48,392 nucleotides of DNA from a bacterium. GTDB taxonomy: Bacteria > Pseudomonadota > Alphaproteobacteria > Rhizobiales > Aestuariivirgaceae. How positions within the stretch are numbered: the first letter of the stretch is position 1; each line of letters opens with the position of its first letter. The notes beneath the pieces were generated by a model. The model saw nothing but the letters and a program-made list of their open reading frames with translations, did not search any database and had not been told where the DNA came from. Location: assembly GCA_022842165.1 (NCBI GenBank), contig JALHQC010000028.1:1-48392 (forward strand), in the 5' to 3' direction. The translations under genes were made by a program, and so were the position numbers. Positions 37,726 to 45,647 of this stretch are shown here, piece after piece.

Positions 37726-38739
37726 TCAAGTGTTTGTGTCTTTCAATCTGAGAGCCCGCAAGAGTGCCGAAAAGTCTTCCGGAGGCGGGCTTTCGAAGGT
37801 CATGGCCCGTCCGGTGCGGGGGTGTTCAAAGCCCAGCGTGGTGGCATGAAGAGCCTGCCGGTCGAGCGATTCCAATGCTTTGCGCGCAGCTTCCGGCAGT
37901 TTCCGGGCGGATGTACGGAAGCCTGAGCCATAAACCGCGTCGCCCAGCAGGGGATGACCGATATGCGCCATGTGCACGCGGATCTGGTGGGTGCGGCCGG
38001 TTTCCAACTGGCATTCCAGCAGGCTTGCCACCGGGGGCGTTCCGAATGTCTCAATGATTTCATAGTGGGTAACGGCCTCGCGGGCGTTGGCGCCGCGTGA
38101 TACGGCCATTTTCTGGCGGTTGGCGGTGCTGCGGTCGATGGCGGCCGAGATCACGCCGCGCGCCTTGTCCGGTACGCCCCACACCAGCGCCAGATAGCTG
38201 CGCTTCAGGCGGCCATCGCGGCCGTGGGCGGCAAATTGTTCCGAGAGGCCCTGATGTGCCTTGTCGTGCTTGGCGACCACCAGCAGCCCGCTGGTATCCT
38301 TGTCGAGACGGTGGACGATGCCTGGCCGCCTCACGCCGCCGATGCCGGACAGGCTGTCGCCGCAATGGGCGATCAGGGCGTTCACGAGGGTGCCGGTTTC
38401 GTTTCCGGCCCCGGGATGAACCACCAATCCGGCAGGTTTGTCGATCACGATCACGTCCTTGTCCTCATAGGCGATATCGAGAGTCATGGGCTCGGGTTGG
38501 GGCTCCGGCGCCACAGCCTCAGGTAGGACAACGCCCAGGGCCTCTCCTTGTTTCACCTTGCGGCGGGCTTCGGTGACGGTCTTGCCCTCGACAGTCACGC
38601 GACCTTCCGCGATAAGGGCCTGAAGGCGGGTGCGGCTGACATCCGGAAAGGCCTGGACAAGGGCCTTGTCCAGGCGGCCGTCCGCCACAGCGCTTGACTC
38701 GAGGGTTTGCGATTTGAAATTCGATGACGACACTGACAT
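37726..38739 (-). CDS. rluD: 23S rRNA pseudouridine synthase RluD family
   Basis: A 337-residue enzyme converting uridines of the large-subunit rRNA helix 69 to pseudouridine. The N-terminal S4-like RNA-binding domain (GRLDKALVQAFPDVSRTRLQALI) is followed by the catalytic domain. That domain carries the catalytic aspartate in HRLDKDTSGLLVVAK and the conserved PAGLVVHPGAGN and LETGRTHQIRVH. The ATG at 38739 is chosen as the first plausible start. Its start codon overlaps that of the divergent small membrane protein gene by two bases (CATG at 38737-38740). It is followed by rpoH. Confidence 0.93.
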   Translation of the reverse strand: MSVSSSNFKSQTLESSAVADGRLDKALVQAFPDVSRTRLQALIAEGRVTVEGKTVTEARRKVKQGEALGVVLPEAVAPEPQPEPMTLDIAYEDKDVIVIDKPAGLVVHPGAGNETGTLVNALIAHCGDSLSGIGGVRRPGIVHRLDKDTSGLLVVAKHDKAHQGLSEQFAAHGRDGRLKRSYLALVWGVPDKARGVISAAIDRSTANRQKMAVSRGANAREAVTHYEIIETFGTPPVASLLECQLETGRTHQIRVHMAHIGHPLLGDAVYGSGFRTSARKLPEAARKALESLDRQALHATTLGFEHPRTGRAMTFESPPPEDFSALLRALRLKDTNT

Positions 38740-39076
38740 GGCAGAAACGGCGGAACTCCCGCAGGACCAGACTGTGCCCGTCGCGCCACCCGCATCGGCC
38801 AAGCTGCTGCTTCGCGTCGTCTATATCATGGGCATCATCCTTGTGCTGCTTTTCCTCCTGCTGGTGGGCGGAATCATCTGGAAGGCCATGAAGAAGCCCG
38901 ATGTGCCAATTCAGCCCACGGCTGCCGCGCTGGACCTCGGCCTTGCCCCCGGCACGGGCGTACAGGCCATGGAACTCGACGGCGACCGGCTCGCCATCAA
39001 CACCGGTACCGAGATCATCATCGTCGACATCCGCAAGAACGCCATCATCTCGCGGATTGCGACGATTTCGAAGTAA
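38738..39076 (+). CDS. Small single-pass membrane protein (112 aa), divergent from rluD
   Basis: A 112-residue protein with one strong hydrophobic segment (about residues 27-46, VVYIMGIILVLLFLLLVGG), a short acidic and alanine-rich cytoplasmic start and a small C-terminal domain. That domain holds GVQAMELDGDRLAIN and IIIVDIRKN. It resembles small alphaproteobacterial membrane proteins sometimes listed as DUF6476, but I am not certain. The ATG at 38738 overlaps the rluD start codon head to head. No clear Shine-Dalgarno precedes it. A tRNA-Glu promoter lies just after its stop. Confidence 0.75.
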   Translation: MAETAELPQDQTVPVAPPASAKLLLRVVYIMGIILVLLFLLLVGGIIWKAMKKPDVPIQPTAAALDLGLAPGTGVQAMELDGDRLAINTGTEIIIVDIRKNAIISRIATISK

Positions 39077-39084
39077 GCCTGTGC

Positions 39085-39113
39085 TTGCACTCAGCCCGAG
39101 GGGCTTATATACG
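39085..39113 (+). promoter_or_regulatory. Candidate promoter of tRNA-Glu
   Basis: TTGCAC (39085-39090) and TATACG (39108-39113) are separated by 17 bases. Transcription would begin near 39120, about 12 bases before the tRNA at 39132. The GC-rich discriminator region after the -10 is typical of stringently controlled stable-RNA promoters. Confidence 0.6.
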
Positions 39114-39131
39114 GGGCGCATTCCTCGGAGA

Positions 39132-39206
39132 GCTCCCTTCGTCTATCGGTTAGGACGGCAGCCTCTCACGTTGCAAAGGCGGGTTCGATTCCCGCAGGGA
39201 GCGCCA
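39132..39206 (+). tRNA. tRNA-Glu, anticodon CTC
   Basis: A 75-base tRNA with encoded CCA. The acceptor stem GCTCCCT pairs with AGGGAGC and the discriminator is G. The anticodon stem GCAGC pairs with GTTGC (one G-U) around the loop CTCTCAC, so the anticodon is CTC and reads GAG. The T arm is GCGGGTTCGATTCCCGC, with the invariant TTCGA. The layout aligns base for base in kind with E. coli tRNA-Glu. Its 3' side borders the accessory cluster at 39.3-44.4 kb; tRNA genes are common integration sites. Confidence 0.93.
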
Positions 39207-39332
39207 CTTCAACGGTAAGCTGCTGACAGCACAATAAAAGCGCAAAATCAGCAGGTTAGCTGGACCGGGTTGCTACATCAACTTGCTGCATGAGTCGGCT
39301 GCATCATGGTTCGAATGACACATATCCTCTCC

Positions 39333-39353
39333 CGCAATGGGCGGGCCATTGCG
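39333..39353 (-). terminator. Hairpin at the 3' end of the minus-strand accessory cluster
   Basis: cgcaatgg (39333-39340) pairs perfectly with ccattgcg (39346-39353) around a 5-base loop. It lies 19 bases beyond the last stop codon of the cluster (39373) in its direction of transcription. No T-run follows, so termination is possible but unproven. Confidence 0.45.
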
Positions 39354-39372
39354 TCCAAAGTCGGTCAGAACA

Positions 39373-39558
39373 TCAAACATGTGGTTCTGTCCTAAGCGCT
39401 GTCATGTCCCTGGGACTCGTGTTGGCAAGCAACTCGCCATCCGTGATCTGGTGGTCGCAGAACTGTTTGACGTCAACCTCCTCTGCGGAAGATAGACCAA
39501 AGGCCCGGCGCAGATCGGCAAACGAATTGCAGATTATTTCATAGCCATCGCTCAACAT
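39373..39558 (-). CDS. Small hypothetical protein (61 aa), last gene of the accessory cluster
   Basis: A 61-residue acidic protein beginning MLSDGYEIICNSFADLRRAF, with two cysteines and no signal or membrane segment. I recognise no family. The ATG at 39558 is supported by a good aggag 6 bases upstream; a longer frame exists upstream but lacks such a site. It is 105 bases downstream of the YHS gene and followed by a hairpin, so it could be the final member of that transcript. Confidence 0.55.
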   Translation of the reverse strand: MLSDGYEIICNSFADLRRAFGLSSAEEVDVKQFCDHQITDGELLANTSPRDMTALRTEPHV

Positions 39559-39663
39559 GGTGTCTCCTGTTTGGATTGAAGCGGGTGTCCGCCCCGCGAT
39601 TGCATTGCAGGCAGGTGGAGCGGTCCCGATGCCAAATTCCGGCATCGGGGACCGCTCGCCTGG

Positions 39664-40176
39664 TCACAGGGATTCAGGCGTCTTGTCGTAGATCATGGGC
39701 CAGTTTGCCTTGGCCTTGGCCAAGGTGCCGGCCGGATCCTTGTCCCAGACCTCGACAGCCTTCTGATTTACGAACACGTAGAGCGCACCATCAAGAATCC
39801 GGAAGATCTCGGGATCTCCGTCGAGCTTTTTTCCGAAGGCAGCGCCCGTGGCGCAGAAACCGCCAAAACCGGGCACATAGCTGGCGGGGTTGGCGGCGAA
39901 CTGGTCCCTCGCGCTGCTGCTTGCAAAGCGGTAGACCGCGCCGTCGGCAGATGCGGTGTACTCGGCAATGCCGGTCTTCGGCGTCGCGTCCGGCCCATAG
40001 GTGGTTGCGTCGAAGTTCCGGAGGATGACGCCGTCCTTGTCGACATTGACTGCGGCCGTCGACTTGACGTCATAGGCCAGTGCCGGCGCCGGCACAAAGG
40101 CCAGCGATGCTGCCAGGGTAACGACACTGGCGGCGAGGGCGAACCGCCCGGCGGCGAGGATCTTGATCGTCTTCAT
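39664..40176 (-). CDS. Exported YHS domain-containing protein
   Basis: A 170-residue protein. Residues 1-35 form a signal peptide (ending PALA-Y). The YHS-type region is about residues 70-160, with YRFASSSARDQFAANPASYVP, where YHS proteins carry their aromatic and serine signature, then GGFCATGAAFGKKLDGDPE and IFRILDGALYVF. YHS domains are small, often metal- or heme-associated, and common in copper and redox proteins; the role here is unknown. The start has a clear aggaga upstream. It lies 36 bases downstream of the AhpD-like gene. Confidence 0.82.
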   Translation of the reverse strand: MKTIKILAAGRFALAASVVTLAASLAFVPAPALAYDVKSTAAVNVDKDGVILRNFDATTYGPDATPKTGIAEYTASADGAVYRFASSSARDQFAANPASYVPGFGGFCATGAAFGKKLDGDPEIFRILDGALYVFVNQKAVEVWDKDPAGTLAKAKANWPMIYDKTPESL

Positions 40177-40212
40177 GGAATGTCTCCTTGATTTTCAGTG
40201 GTTGGGGATGGG

Positions 40213-40764
40213 TCAGGCCGCTGAGCGCGCCTGCACGACGGGGAAGTCGATTTCGGTCTTCGCAACTTCGTTGACATAGTTGGTCAGCGTGTTGAGAGAG
40301 ACGTGCAGGACGATCTCGATGATCTGGGCGTCGGAGTAGCCTGCCATGCGAACCGCCGAGAGATCCGCATCCGTCACGTGGCCGCGGTTGTTGGTGACCT
40401 TCACGGCAAAACGAACGGCGGCATCGGCCTGCGGATCGTTCGACATGCCGTGGCGATTGGCGGCAAGCTCGGCGTCGTCGAGCTTCGCCACGTTCTTACC
40501 GAGATAGGTGTGCGCAGACAGGCAGTAGCTGCAGCCGTTGATTTCGGCGACGGCGAGAGCAATCCGCTCCCGCGTCCTTGCATCCAGTGCGCCCTTGGCA
40601 AGGGCGGCATTGAGACCGAGGTAACCCTCGAGTGCGGCCGGAGAGTTGGCGACGAGACGAAACAGGTTTGGAACGGACCCAAGCTGCTTCTTGACGGCCT
40701 CCAGCATCGGCTGGGCAGCGGCGGGTGCAGTGACGATTGAGGTGGGGATCGGGAGGCGGGACAT
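40213..40764 (-). CDS. AhpD-like carboxymuconolactone decarboxylase family protein
   Basis: A 183-residue protein of the alkylhydroperoxidase AhpD-like fold. The redox motif C-x-x-C is at Cys78 and Cys81 (NGCSYCLSAH), with His85 three residues after, the active-site pattern of AhpD. The preceding ALDARTRERIALAVAE is also typical. Such proteins reduce peroxides through disulfide partners. It is the first gene of the downstream half of the accessory cluster, with the YHS gene 36 bases after it. Two dyads lie in its upstream region. Confidence 0.87.
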   Translation of the reverse strand: MSRLPIPTSIVTAPAAAQPMLEAVKKQLGSVPNLFRLVANSPAALEGYLGLNAALAKGALDARTRERIALAVAEINGCSYCLSAHTYLGKNVAKLDDAELAANRHGMSNDPQADAAVRFAVKVTNNRGHVTDADLSAVRMAGYSDAQIIEIVLHVSLNTLTNYVNEVAKTEIDFPVVQARSAA

Positions 40765-41222
40765 CGGGTTTGCTCCATGTGGCTGTGGGTTGAGGTGTCT
40801 TTTTCGACACTCCAGAAGCTAGTTCCATTCGATCAATGGTAGAATGCCCGACGTTCGGAAGCTGCTGTTCCGCAGAAAGGAAGAATTGGAACGGTTGGCC
40901 GCTGCAGTTGGATTGAAGGGTTCTAGAGCAACCGGCGGTCAGTTGACCGCCGATAAGTTGCTCGCAAACTTTGAATCTGGCGCATTTTTCGCTTCGCAAG
41001 TGATTCCACTTGCTCGCCCAATGCGCTAGGCGATGGCTTCGCGTTCAGAATCCCCGATTGGGGACCTGACGCTGAAAACCTGCTGAGATGTTGCAAATGG
41101 CCGGCTTGTGCCGTGGGACTGCAAGGCCGCGGACAAGCCGGCGGCTCGATCTCACGCGCACGGCCAGTTGCACCGCGACATCGAATTGCCGGGTCAACTG
41201 GCCGTTCAGGTTGAGGGGCCGA
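40765..41222. other. 458-base gap in the accessory cluster with three dyads
   Basis: I see no convincing gene; a 61-codon plus-strand frame at 40844-41029 lacks supporting signals. The region holds GTGTC-N6-GACAC at 40795-40810, CCATT-CGATC-AATGG at 40825-40839 and a strong two-part hairpin at 41041-41072 (gcgttcag...ctgacgc with tcccc/gggga inside). The first two lie 31-75 bases upstream of the AhpD-like gene and could be operators. The hairpin lies downstream of the FMN-protein gene and may end that transcript. Confidence 0.5.
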
Positions 41223-41843
41223 CTATTGCGATGCGGGCGCCGGCCGGCTGGCGAGTTCTGCCTCAAGTTCGGCAATGCGCGACGTGAGAGTGGCCGTCAT
41301 GGATCGAACTTCATCGAGCGTGAAGCGCTCGGTGATGTGCTGCGGGCAATTCCAGTCGAAACCTTCGATCCGGATCAGGAATCCGCGCTCGGCCCGGGCC
41401 CGGTAACCGGGCGTTTCAAGGCGGGACAGAGTTTCCTGATCGTCGAGGCCGACCAACTGGACACGCCCGAAGAGCTTGAGACGCGTCCTGTTGGGATAAT
41501 CCATGAAGAACAGCGAGACGCGGTCATCCGTCAGCAGATTGCCGACGCTGACATACTGCCGGTTGCCACGAAAATCCGCGAAACCGATCGTGTGCTCGTC
41601 GAGAACACGGACAAATCCGGTAGGGCCGCCCCGGTGCTGGATGTAAGGCCAGCCCGTCTCACCAACCGTTGCCATGTAGAACGAGTCCCGAGCTGCAATG
41701 AACCGGGCCTCTGCCTCCGTCAGTGTGTGGTTGATAGCTTCCGGCACACTCTCCGAACGGGCATAGGACAGCCGGCTTCCTTGCTGCTCCTGAACTTTCT
41801 TCACCGTAGGCGTGAAGGCGATTTCCGTAAAACGATGAGGCAT
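41223..41843 (-). CDS. Pyridoxamine 5'-phosphate oxidase-like FMN split-barrel protein
   Basis: A 206-residue protein. The FMN-binding split-barrel core lies at about residues 40-165, with FYMATVGETGWPYIQHRGGPTGFV and VSVGNLLTDDRVSLFFMDYP. These are the patterns of the PNPOx-like group found next to oxidoreductases, not of the vitamin B6 enzyme itself. The C-terminus ends in a helical tail. The substrate is unknown; FMN or F420 binding is expected. It is 29 bases downstream of the DUF1348 gene. Confidence 0.85.
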   Translation of the reverse strand: MPHRFTEIAFTPTVKKVQEQQGSRLSYARSESVPEAINHTLTEAEARFIAARDSFYMATVGETGWPYIQHRGGPTGFVRVLDEHTIGFADFRGNRQYVSVGNLLTDDRVSLFFMDYPNRTRLKLFGRVQLVGLDDQETLSRLETPGYRARAERGFLIRIEGFDWNCPQHITERFTLDEVRSMTATLTSRIAELEAELASRPAPASQ

Positions 41844-41872
41844 GAACTGTTCCTGATGGTGATTGCCTGGCC

Positions 41873-42361
41873 TTACAGGCCCAGGTCTGACAGGCCCGGA
41901 TGATCTGCGGGACGAGGCCCCTGGGGCCAGAAGAATTTTCGGTCCTTGTCCTGGATCGGCTGATCATTGATGCTCGCGAAACGCAGACGCATCAGTCCGC
42001 GCTCGTCGAATTCCCAGTTCTCGTTGCCATGGCTCCGGAACCAGTTTCCGGCATCATCGCGCCATTCATAGGCAAAGCGCACCGCGATCCTGTTCTCGGT
42101 GAACGACCAGAGTTCCTTGATCAGGCGATAGTCGATCTCGCGCGCCCATTTGCGCGTCAGAAACTGTACGATCTCTTCCCGGCCGACGGGGAACTCGGCC
42201 CGGTTTCGCCATCTGCTGTCCTCGGTATAGGCCAGAGACACGCGTTGGGGGTCGCGCGAATTCCAGCCGTCCTCGGCCATGCGCACTTTCTGGATGGCCG
42301 TATCGCGAGAGAATGGCGGCAAGGGTGGCCGTTCACTCGATGCGGAACGATCAGCGTTCAT
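41873..42361 (-). CDS. DUF1348 nuclear transport factor 2-like protein
   Basis: A 162-residue protein of the NTF2-like SnoaL fold. It contains [74 protein letters not shown] and a tail [10 protein letters not shown]. Together these are an almost complete match to what I remember of DUF1348 proteins. The molecular role is unknown. The start at 42361 follows aaggaag. It lies 59 bases downstream of the metallo-hydrolase gene. Confidence 0.87.
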   Translation of the reverse strand: MNADRSASSERPPLPPFSRDTAIQKVRMAEDGWNSRDPQRVSLAYTEDSRWRNRAEFPVGREEIVQFLTRKWAREIDYRLIKELWSFTENRIAVRFAYEWRDDAGNWFRSHGNENWEFDERGLMRLRFASINDQPIQDKDRKFFWPQGPRPADHPGLSDLGL

Positions 42362-42420
42362 GTTTTTCTTCCTTCCAAGGTTTGATTGCGCCTGAAACTG
42401 GCAAGACGCGGGAATTGTGC

Positions 42421-43383
42421 TCAGCCTACATAAGACCAATCTGCCGCGAGCCAGCGCAGCGTTTCGCCGTCCTTGACGATCCGGCCGACTCCCGGAAACG
42501 GCATGTGTGTCGCGGCGAGTAGCGACTTCTCTTCTGCGGCCTTCGGAAAGAAGCGGGCACGCGAAGCGTCGGCCGCGGCCTTGTCCATCTCGAAGACGAT
42601 GCCGAAGCCGGGCAGTGCCGGATGGGCGGCCGGGTGGAAGAGCATGTCAGAAACGAGGTTGAGGCTCTCTCCGCCATCCTCGATCTTCACGCCGATCTGG
42701 CCAGGGGTGTGCCCCGACAGGTCGAAGACCGATATGCCGCGTGCGATCTCCCGGTCGCCGTCGATCTGCTGGAGGCGCGGGTAGAGGCCGACGAGTTGCT
42801 GTGTGGCGGCAAAGCTCGACTTCGTGATGTCCGGCGCCCGAGCCTCGATTGCCGGGTCGGTGAAGGTCCTGATGTCGCGACGGTCGATATAGACTTCGGC
42901 ATTGGGATAGTTGTTGCGGTTGCCCGAAACCATGCCGCCGATATGGTCGACATGGGCGTGGGTGAGGATGACCGCGTCGATGTCACCCGCCTCGACACCG
43001 AGTGCTTTCAGCGTCGCCGGCAGATAGCCCGAAGTCTTGCTCACCGTGCCGGCCGGTCCGCTGTCGACAAGGATGAGGCGCTGGCCATCGTTTATGAGAT
43101 AGGTCGAAAAGCTGCCCCGCACGCCATTCCTGCCGGCGGCGTGGACAGCGGCGGTGGCCTGGCGTGCCTGATCGGGCGTGACGCCGGTGAACAGTTCGAA
43201 GGGAAAATCGATGTAGCCGTCGGAGATGACCGTCACCTCGAAGCGGCCGATCTGGTAGCGCGCGGTTACGGGTAGCCGGCTCAGGGGTCCGGTCGACCGT
43301 GCCTGCAATGAGGAAGGCGCAGTCGCCAGCAGCGGCAGAGCGGCGAGCGTGGCGGCAAAACGGCGCCGGGAAAGGTCGACCAT
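42421..43383 (-). CDS. Exported metallo-beta-lactamase fold hydrolase
   Basis: A 320-residue protein. The N-terminus [15 protein letters not shown] is a twin-arginine signal with a hydrophobic core, so it is likely exported by the Tat system with its metals bound. The metal motif HAHVDH is at residues 142-147, and further ligands are expected in SDMLFHPA and ATHMPFPG. This is the general family of hydrolases that includes lactonases and glyoxalase II-like enzymes; the substrate is unknown. The start at 43383 follows aggagtctgcc. It is the first gene of the minus-strand cluster and divergent from a LysR gene (126 bases between starts). Confidence 0.85.
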   Translation of the reverse strand: MVDLSRRRFAATLAALPLLATAPSSLQARSTGPLSRLPVTARYQIGRFEVTVISDGYIDFPFELFTGVTPDQARQATAAVHAAGRNGVRGSFSTYLINDGQRLILVDSGPAGTVSKTSGYLPATLKALGVEAGDIDAVILTHAHVDHIGGMVSGNRNNYPNAEVYIDRRDIRTFTDPAIEARAPDITKSSFAATQQLVGLYPRLQQIDGDREIARGISVFDLSGHTPGQIGVKIEDGGESLNLVSDMLFHPAAHPALPGFGIVFEMDKAAADASRARFFPKAAEEKSLLAATHMPFPGVGRIVKDGETLRWLAADWSYVG

Positions 43384-43478
43384 GGCAGACTCCTGTGTTG
43401 TGGCCTTGCAGCACCGCTTTCGGCGCCGTGCCCCCACAGAATGGCCCTTTATCCGATCTGCAAGAATGCCTAACGTAA

Positions 43479-43493
43479 GGAATTCATTATTCC
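43479..43493. promoter_or_regulatory. 15-bp dyad between the metallo-hydrolase and LysR genes
   Basis: GGAAT-TCATT-ATTCC is a perfect dyad with 5-bp arms, 16 bases upstream of the LysR start and about 96 bases upstream of the metallo-hydrolase start. LysR regulators usually bind such interrupted dyads in the divergent promoter region. The 5-5-5 layout resembles the dyad at 40825-40839 upstream of the AhpD-like gene. Confidence 0.5.
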
Positions 43494-43509
43494 GCCCAAG
43501 GGAATTAAG

Positions 43510-44424
43510 ATGGATCGTTTGCATGAGCTTGAGGTCTTCGCCGCCGTCGCGGACGCCGGCAGTTTTGCCAAGGCCGGGCAAAGGTTGCGACTCTCTCCGC
43601 CTGCTGTCACGCGCGCCATATCGGCGCTGGAAGACCGGCTGGGCGCCAGGGTCTTCAACCGCACCACGCGCAGTCTGACGATCACGGATGTGGGCCAACG
43701 CTTTCTGGAGAGCGCCAAGCGCGTGCTCCACGATCTCGACACCGCCGAGAAGGAAGCGGTCGGAGAAACTGCAGTTCCGAACGGACACCTCACGGTCACG
43801 GCATCCGTCACATTCGGAAGATCGGCACTGACGCCGATCGTCGGCGCATTCCTGAACCAGTATCCACGGACTTCAATTTCTGTTCTGCTGCTCGACCGCA
43901 TCACCAATCTCGTCGAGGAGGGGATTGATCTGGCGGTGCGGATCGGCCCACTTCCGGACTCAAGCCTCATTGCCAAACACATTGGAACAGTCCGGCGAAT
44001 CCTCGTTGCCAGTCCGGAGTATCTGGCGCAACGGGGAAACCCGCGAACCCCGGCTGACCTAAAGCTTCATTCCATGATCGCCTTCACTGGCCTGATGCCC
44101 AACCGGGAATGGCGCTATCTCGACGGCCGCAGCGGCAACAGCGTGTCATTCATGCCGCGCCTTGAGATCAATGATGCAGTCTCAGCCATCGCTGCCGCCG
44201 AAACGGGGGATGGCATCACCGTCGCCTTGTCTTACATGGTCGCGGAAAAAATCGGCAATGGACGGCTGGTTGCGGTGCTCGAAGAATTCACGCCTCCGGC
44301 CATACCTGTGAGCCTTGTATATCCGCAGAACCGTCTCATCTCGCCGAAGGTCCGGGCCTTTGTCGACTTTGCGACCCCAAGGCTGCGCGCAACGGTGGAC
44401 AGGCTCGCCATCATGAATGAATGA
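43510..44424 (+). CDS. LysR family transcriptional regulator
   Basis: A 304-residue regulator. The N-terminal winged helix-turn-helix (about residues 17-50) has GSFAKAGQRLRLSPPAVTRA and the family-wide LEDRLGARVFNRTTR. The effector domain follows, of the alpha/beta periplasmic-binding type (IRVGPLPDSSL-like VRIGPLPDSS and SYMVAEKIGNG). It is divergent from the accessory cluster, so it is the natural candidate regulator of those genes and of its own. The effector cannot be deduced. Confidence 0.92.
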   Translation: MDRLHELEVFAAVADAGSFAKAGQRLRLSPPAVTRAISALEDRLGARVFNRTTRSLTITDVGQRFLESAKRVLHDLDTAEKEAVGETAVPNGHLTVTASVTFGRSALTPIVGAFLNQYPRTSISVLLLDRITNLVEEGIDLAVRIGPLPDSSLIAKHIGTVRRILVASPEYLAQRGNPRTPADLKLHSMIAFTGLMPNREWRYLDGRSGNSVSFMPRLEINDAVSAIAAAETGDGITVALSYMVAEKIGNGRLVAVLEEFTPPAIPVSLVYPQNRLISPKVRAFVDFATPRLRATVDRLAIMNE

Positions 44425-44455
44425 CCGGCGTTCGCATTGCCATCCGGCTGCGGGA

Positions 44456-45478
44456 TCAGACTCCGAAGTAAGTGCGGTACCAGTCGACGAATGCGCCCAC
44501 GCCTTGTTCTATGCTGACAGTTGGATGATAGCCTGTCGCCTCCTCTATTGCGGTGATGTCGGCGAAGGTGTCGGTCATATCGCCGGGCTGGGCGGGGCGG
44601 AGGATGATTTCGGCTTTCTTTCCTAGTCTGTGCTCGATCGCCTTCACATAGTCGCCGATCCGCACGGGCTGGCGGTTGCCGATGTTGAAGATGCGGTAGG
44701 GGGCGCTGCTGGTGGCGGGATCGGGCGCGGCGCTGTTCCAGGCCGGATCGGGTGTTGCGGCCGCGTCGCTGGCGCGGATAACGCCATCGACGATGTTGTC
44801 GATGTAGGTGAAGTCGCGCCGGTGGTTGCCGCCGTTGAAGAGTTCGACGGGCTTTCCTTCGATGATGTTCCTCGTGAAGGTGAAGAGCGCCATATCGGGC
44901 CGCCCCCATGGCCCATAGACGGTGAAGAACCGGAGGCCCGTGGTCGGCAGGCCAAAGAGATGACTGTAGGCATGGGCCATCAATTCGTTGGCGCGCTTGG
45001 TCGCGGCGTAGAACTGCAAGGGGTGATCGGCGCTGTGATGTTCGGAGTAGGGCATCCGCGTGTTGGCGCCATAGACGCTGGACGAACTCGCATAGGTGAG
45101 ATGCGCCACGCCGGCATGACGGCAGGCCTCGAGAATGTTGGTGAAGCCCGTGAGGTTGCTTTCGACATAGGCTTGCGGATTTTCCGCCGCATAGCGTACG
45201 CCGGCCTGCGCCGCGAGATGGATGACACGGTCGAACCGGCGGCTGGCGAAACTTGAAGCGACAGCCGATGGATCCGCCAGATTGCCATGAACGAAGGCGA
45301 AATCCGCGCCAAGCCGGTCGGCCGTGCGGTGGAGCTCCGACAGGCGGTCCTCCTTTAGGCGGCGGCCATAATAGTCGTTAAGGGAATCGATGCCGGTCAC
45401 TTCGTCTCCTCTTTCGAGAAGCGCGTGGGCGACGTGAAAGCCGATGAAGCCCGCGCAGCCGGTAACAAGGACTTTCAA
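44456..45478 (-). CDS. NAD-dependent epimerase, UDP-glucuronate 4-epimerase-like
   Basis: A 340-residue short-chain dehydrogenase-type enzyme. The NAD-binding motif is [11 protein letters not shown] near residue 10. The catalytic tyrosine and lysine are in FYAATKRAN, and [15 protein letters not shown] with [14 protein letters not shown] is typical of UDP-glucuronate/UDP-galactose 4-epimerases of exopolysaccharide loci. The start is probably the TTG at 45478 (giving [12 protein letters not shown]), because a longer frame adds a non-homologous tail. It is divergent from the glycosyltransferase gene. Confidence 0.88.
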   Translation of the reverse strand: MKVLVTGCAGFIGFHVAHALLERGDEVTGIDSLNDYYGRRLKEDRLSELHRTADRLGADFAFVHGNLADPSAVASSFASRRFDRVIHLAAQAGVRYAAENPQAYVESNLTGFTNILEACRHAGVAHLTYASSSSVYGANTRMPYSEHHSADHPLQFYAATKRANELMAHAYSHLFGLPTTGLRFFTVYGPWGRPDMALFTFTRNIIEGKPVELFNGGNHRRDFTYIDNIVDGVIRASDAAATPDPAWNSAAPDPATSSAPYRIFNIGNRQPVRIGDYVKAIEHRLGKKAEIILRPAQPGDMTDTFADITAIEEATGYHPTVSIEQGVGAFVDWYRTYFGV

Positions 45479-45647
45479 TGTGGACTGCCTTTTCGGAAAC
45501 GCGGGATGGAGCGTGGTACAATGGCGGCGAAAATGGCAGCGGCAGAGCTGGAAGACAAGGCTGGAATTCAACGGTCCGATCTGGGAAAATCGTCCTTCGA
45601 TTCACCGCAACATGCCGGGCCGCTGGCAGTGGACATAAGCCCAAGAC

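Noticed and set aside
40844-41029. A 61-codon plus-strand frame in the accessory-cluster gap
   Set aside because: No clear ribosome-binding site, no recognised domain, and it overlaps nothing that would support it; chance is likely.
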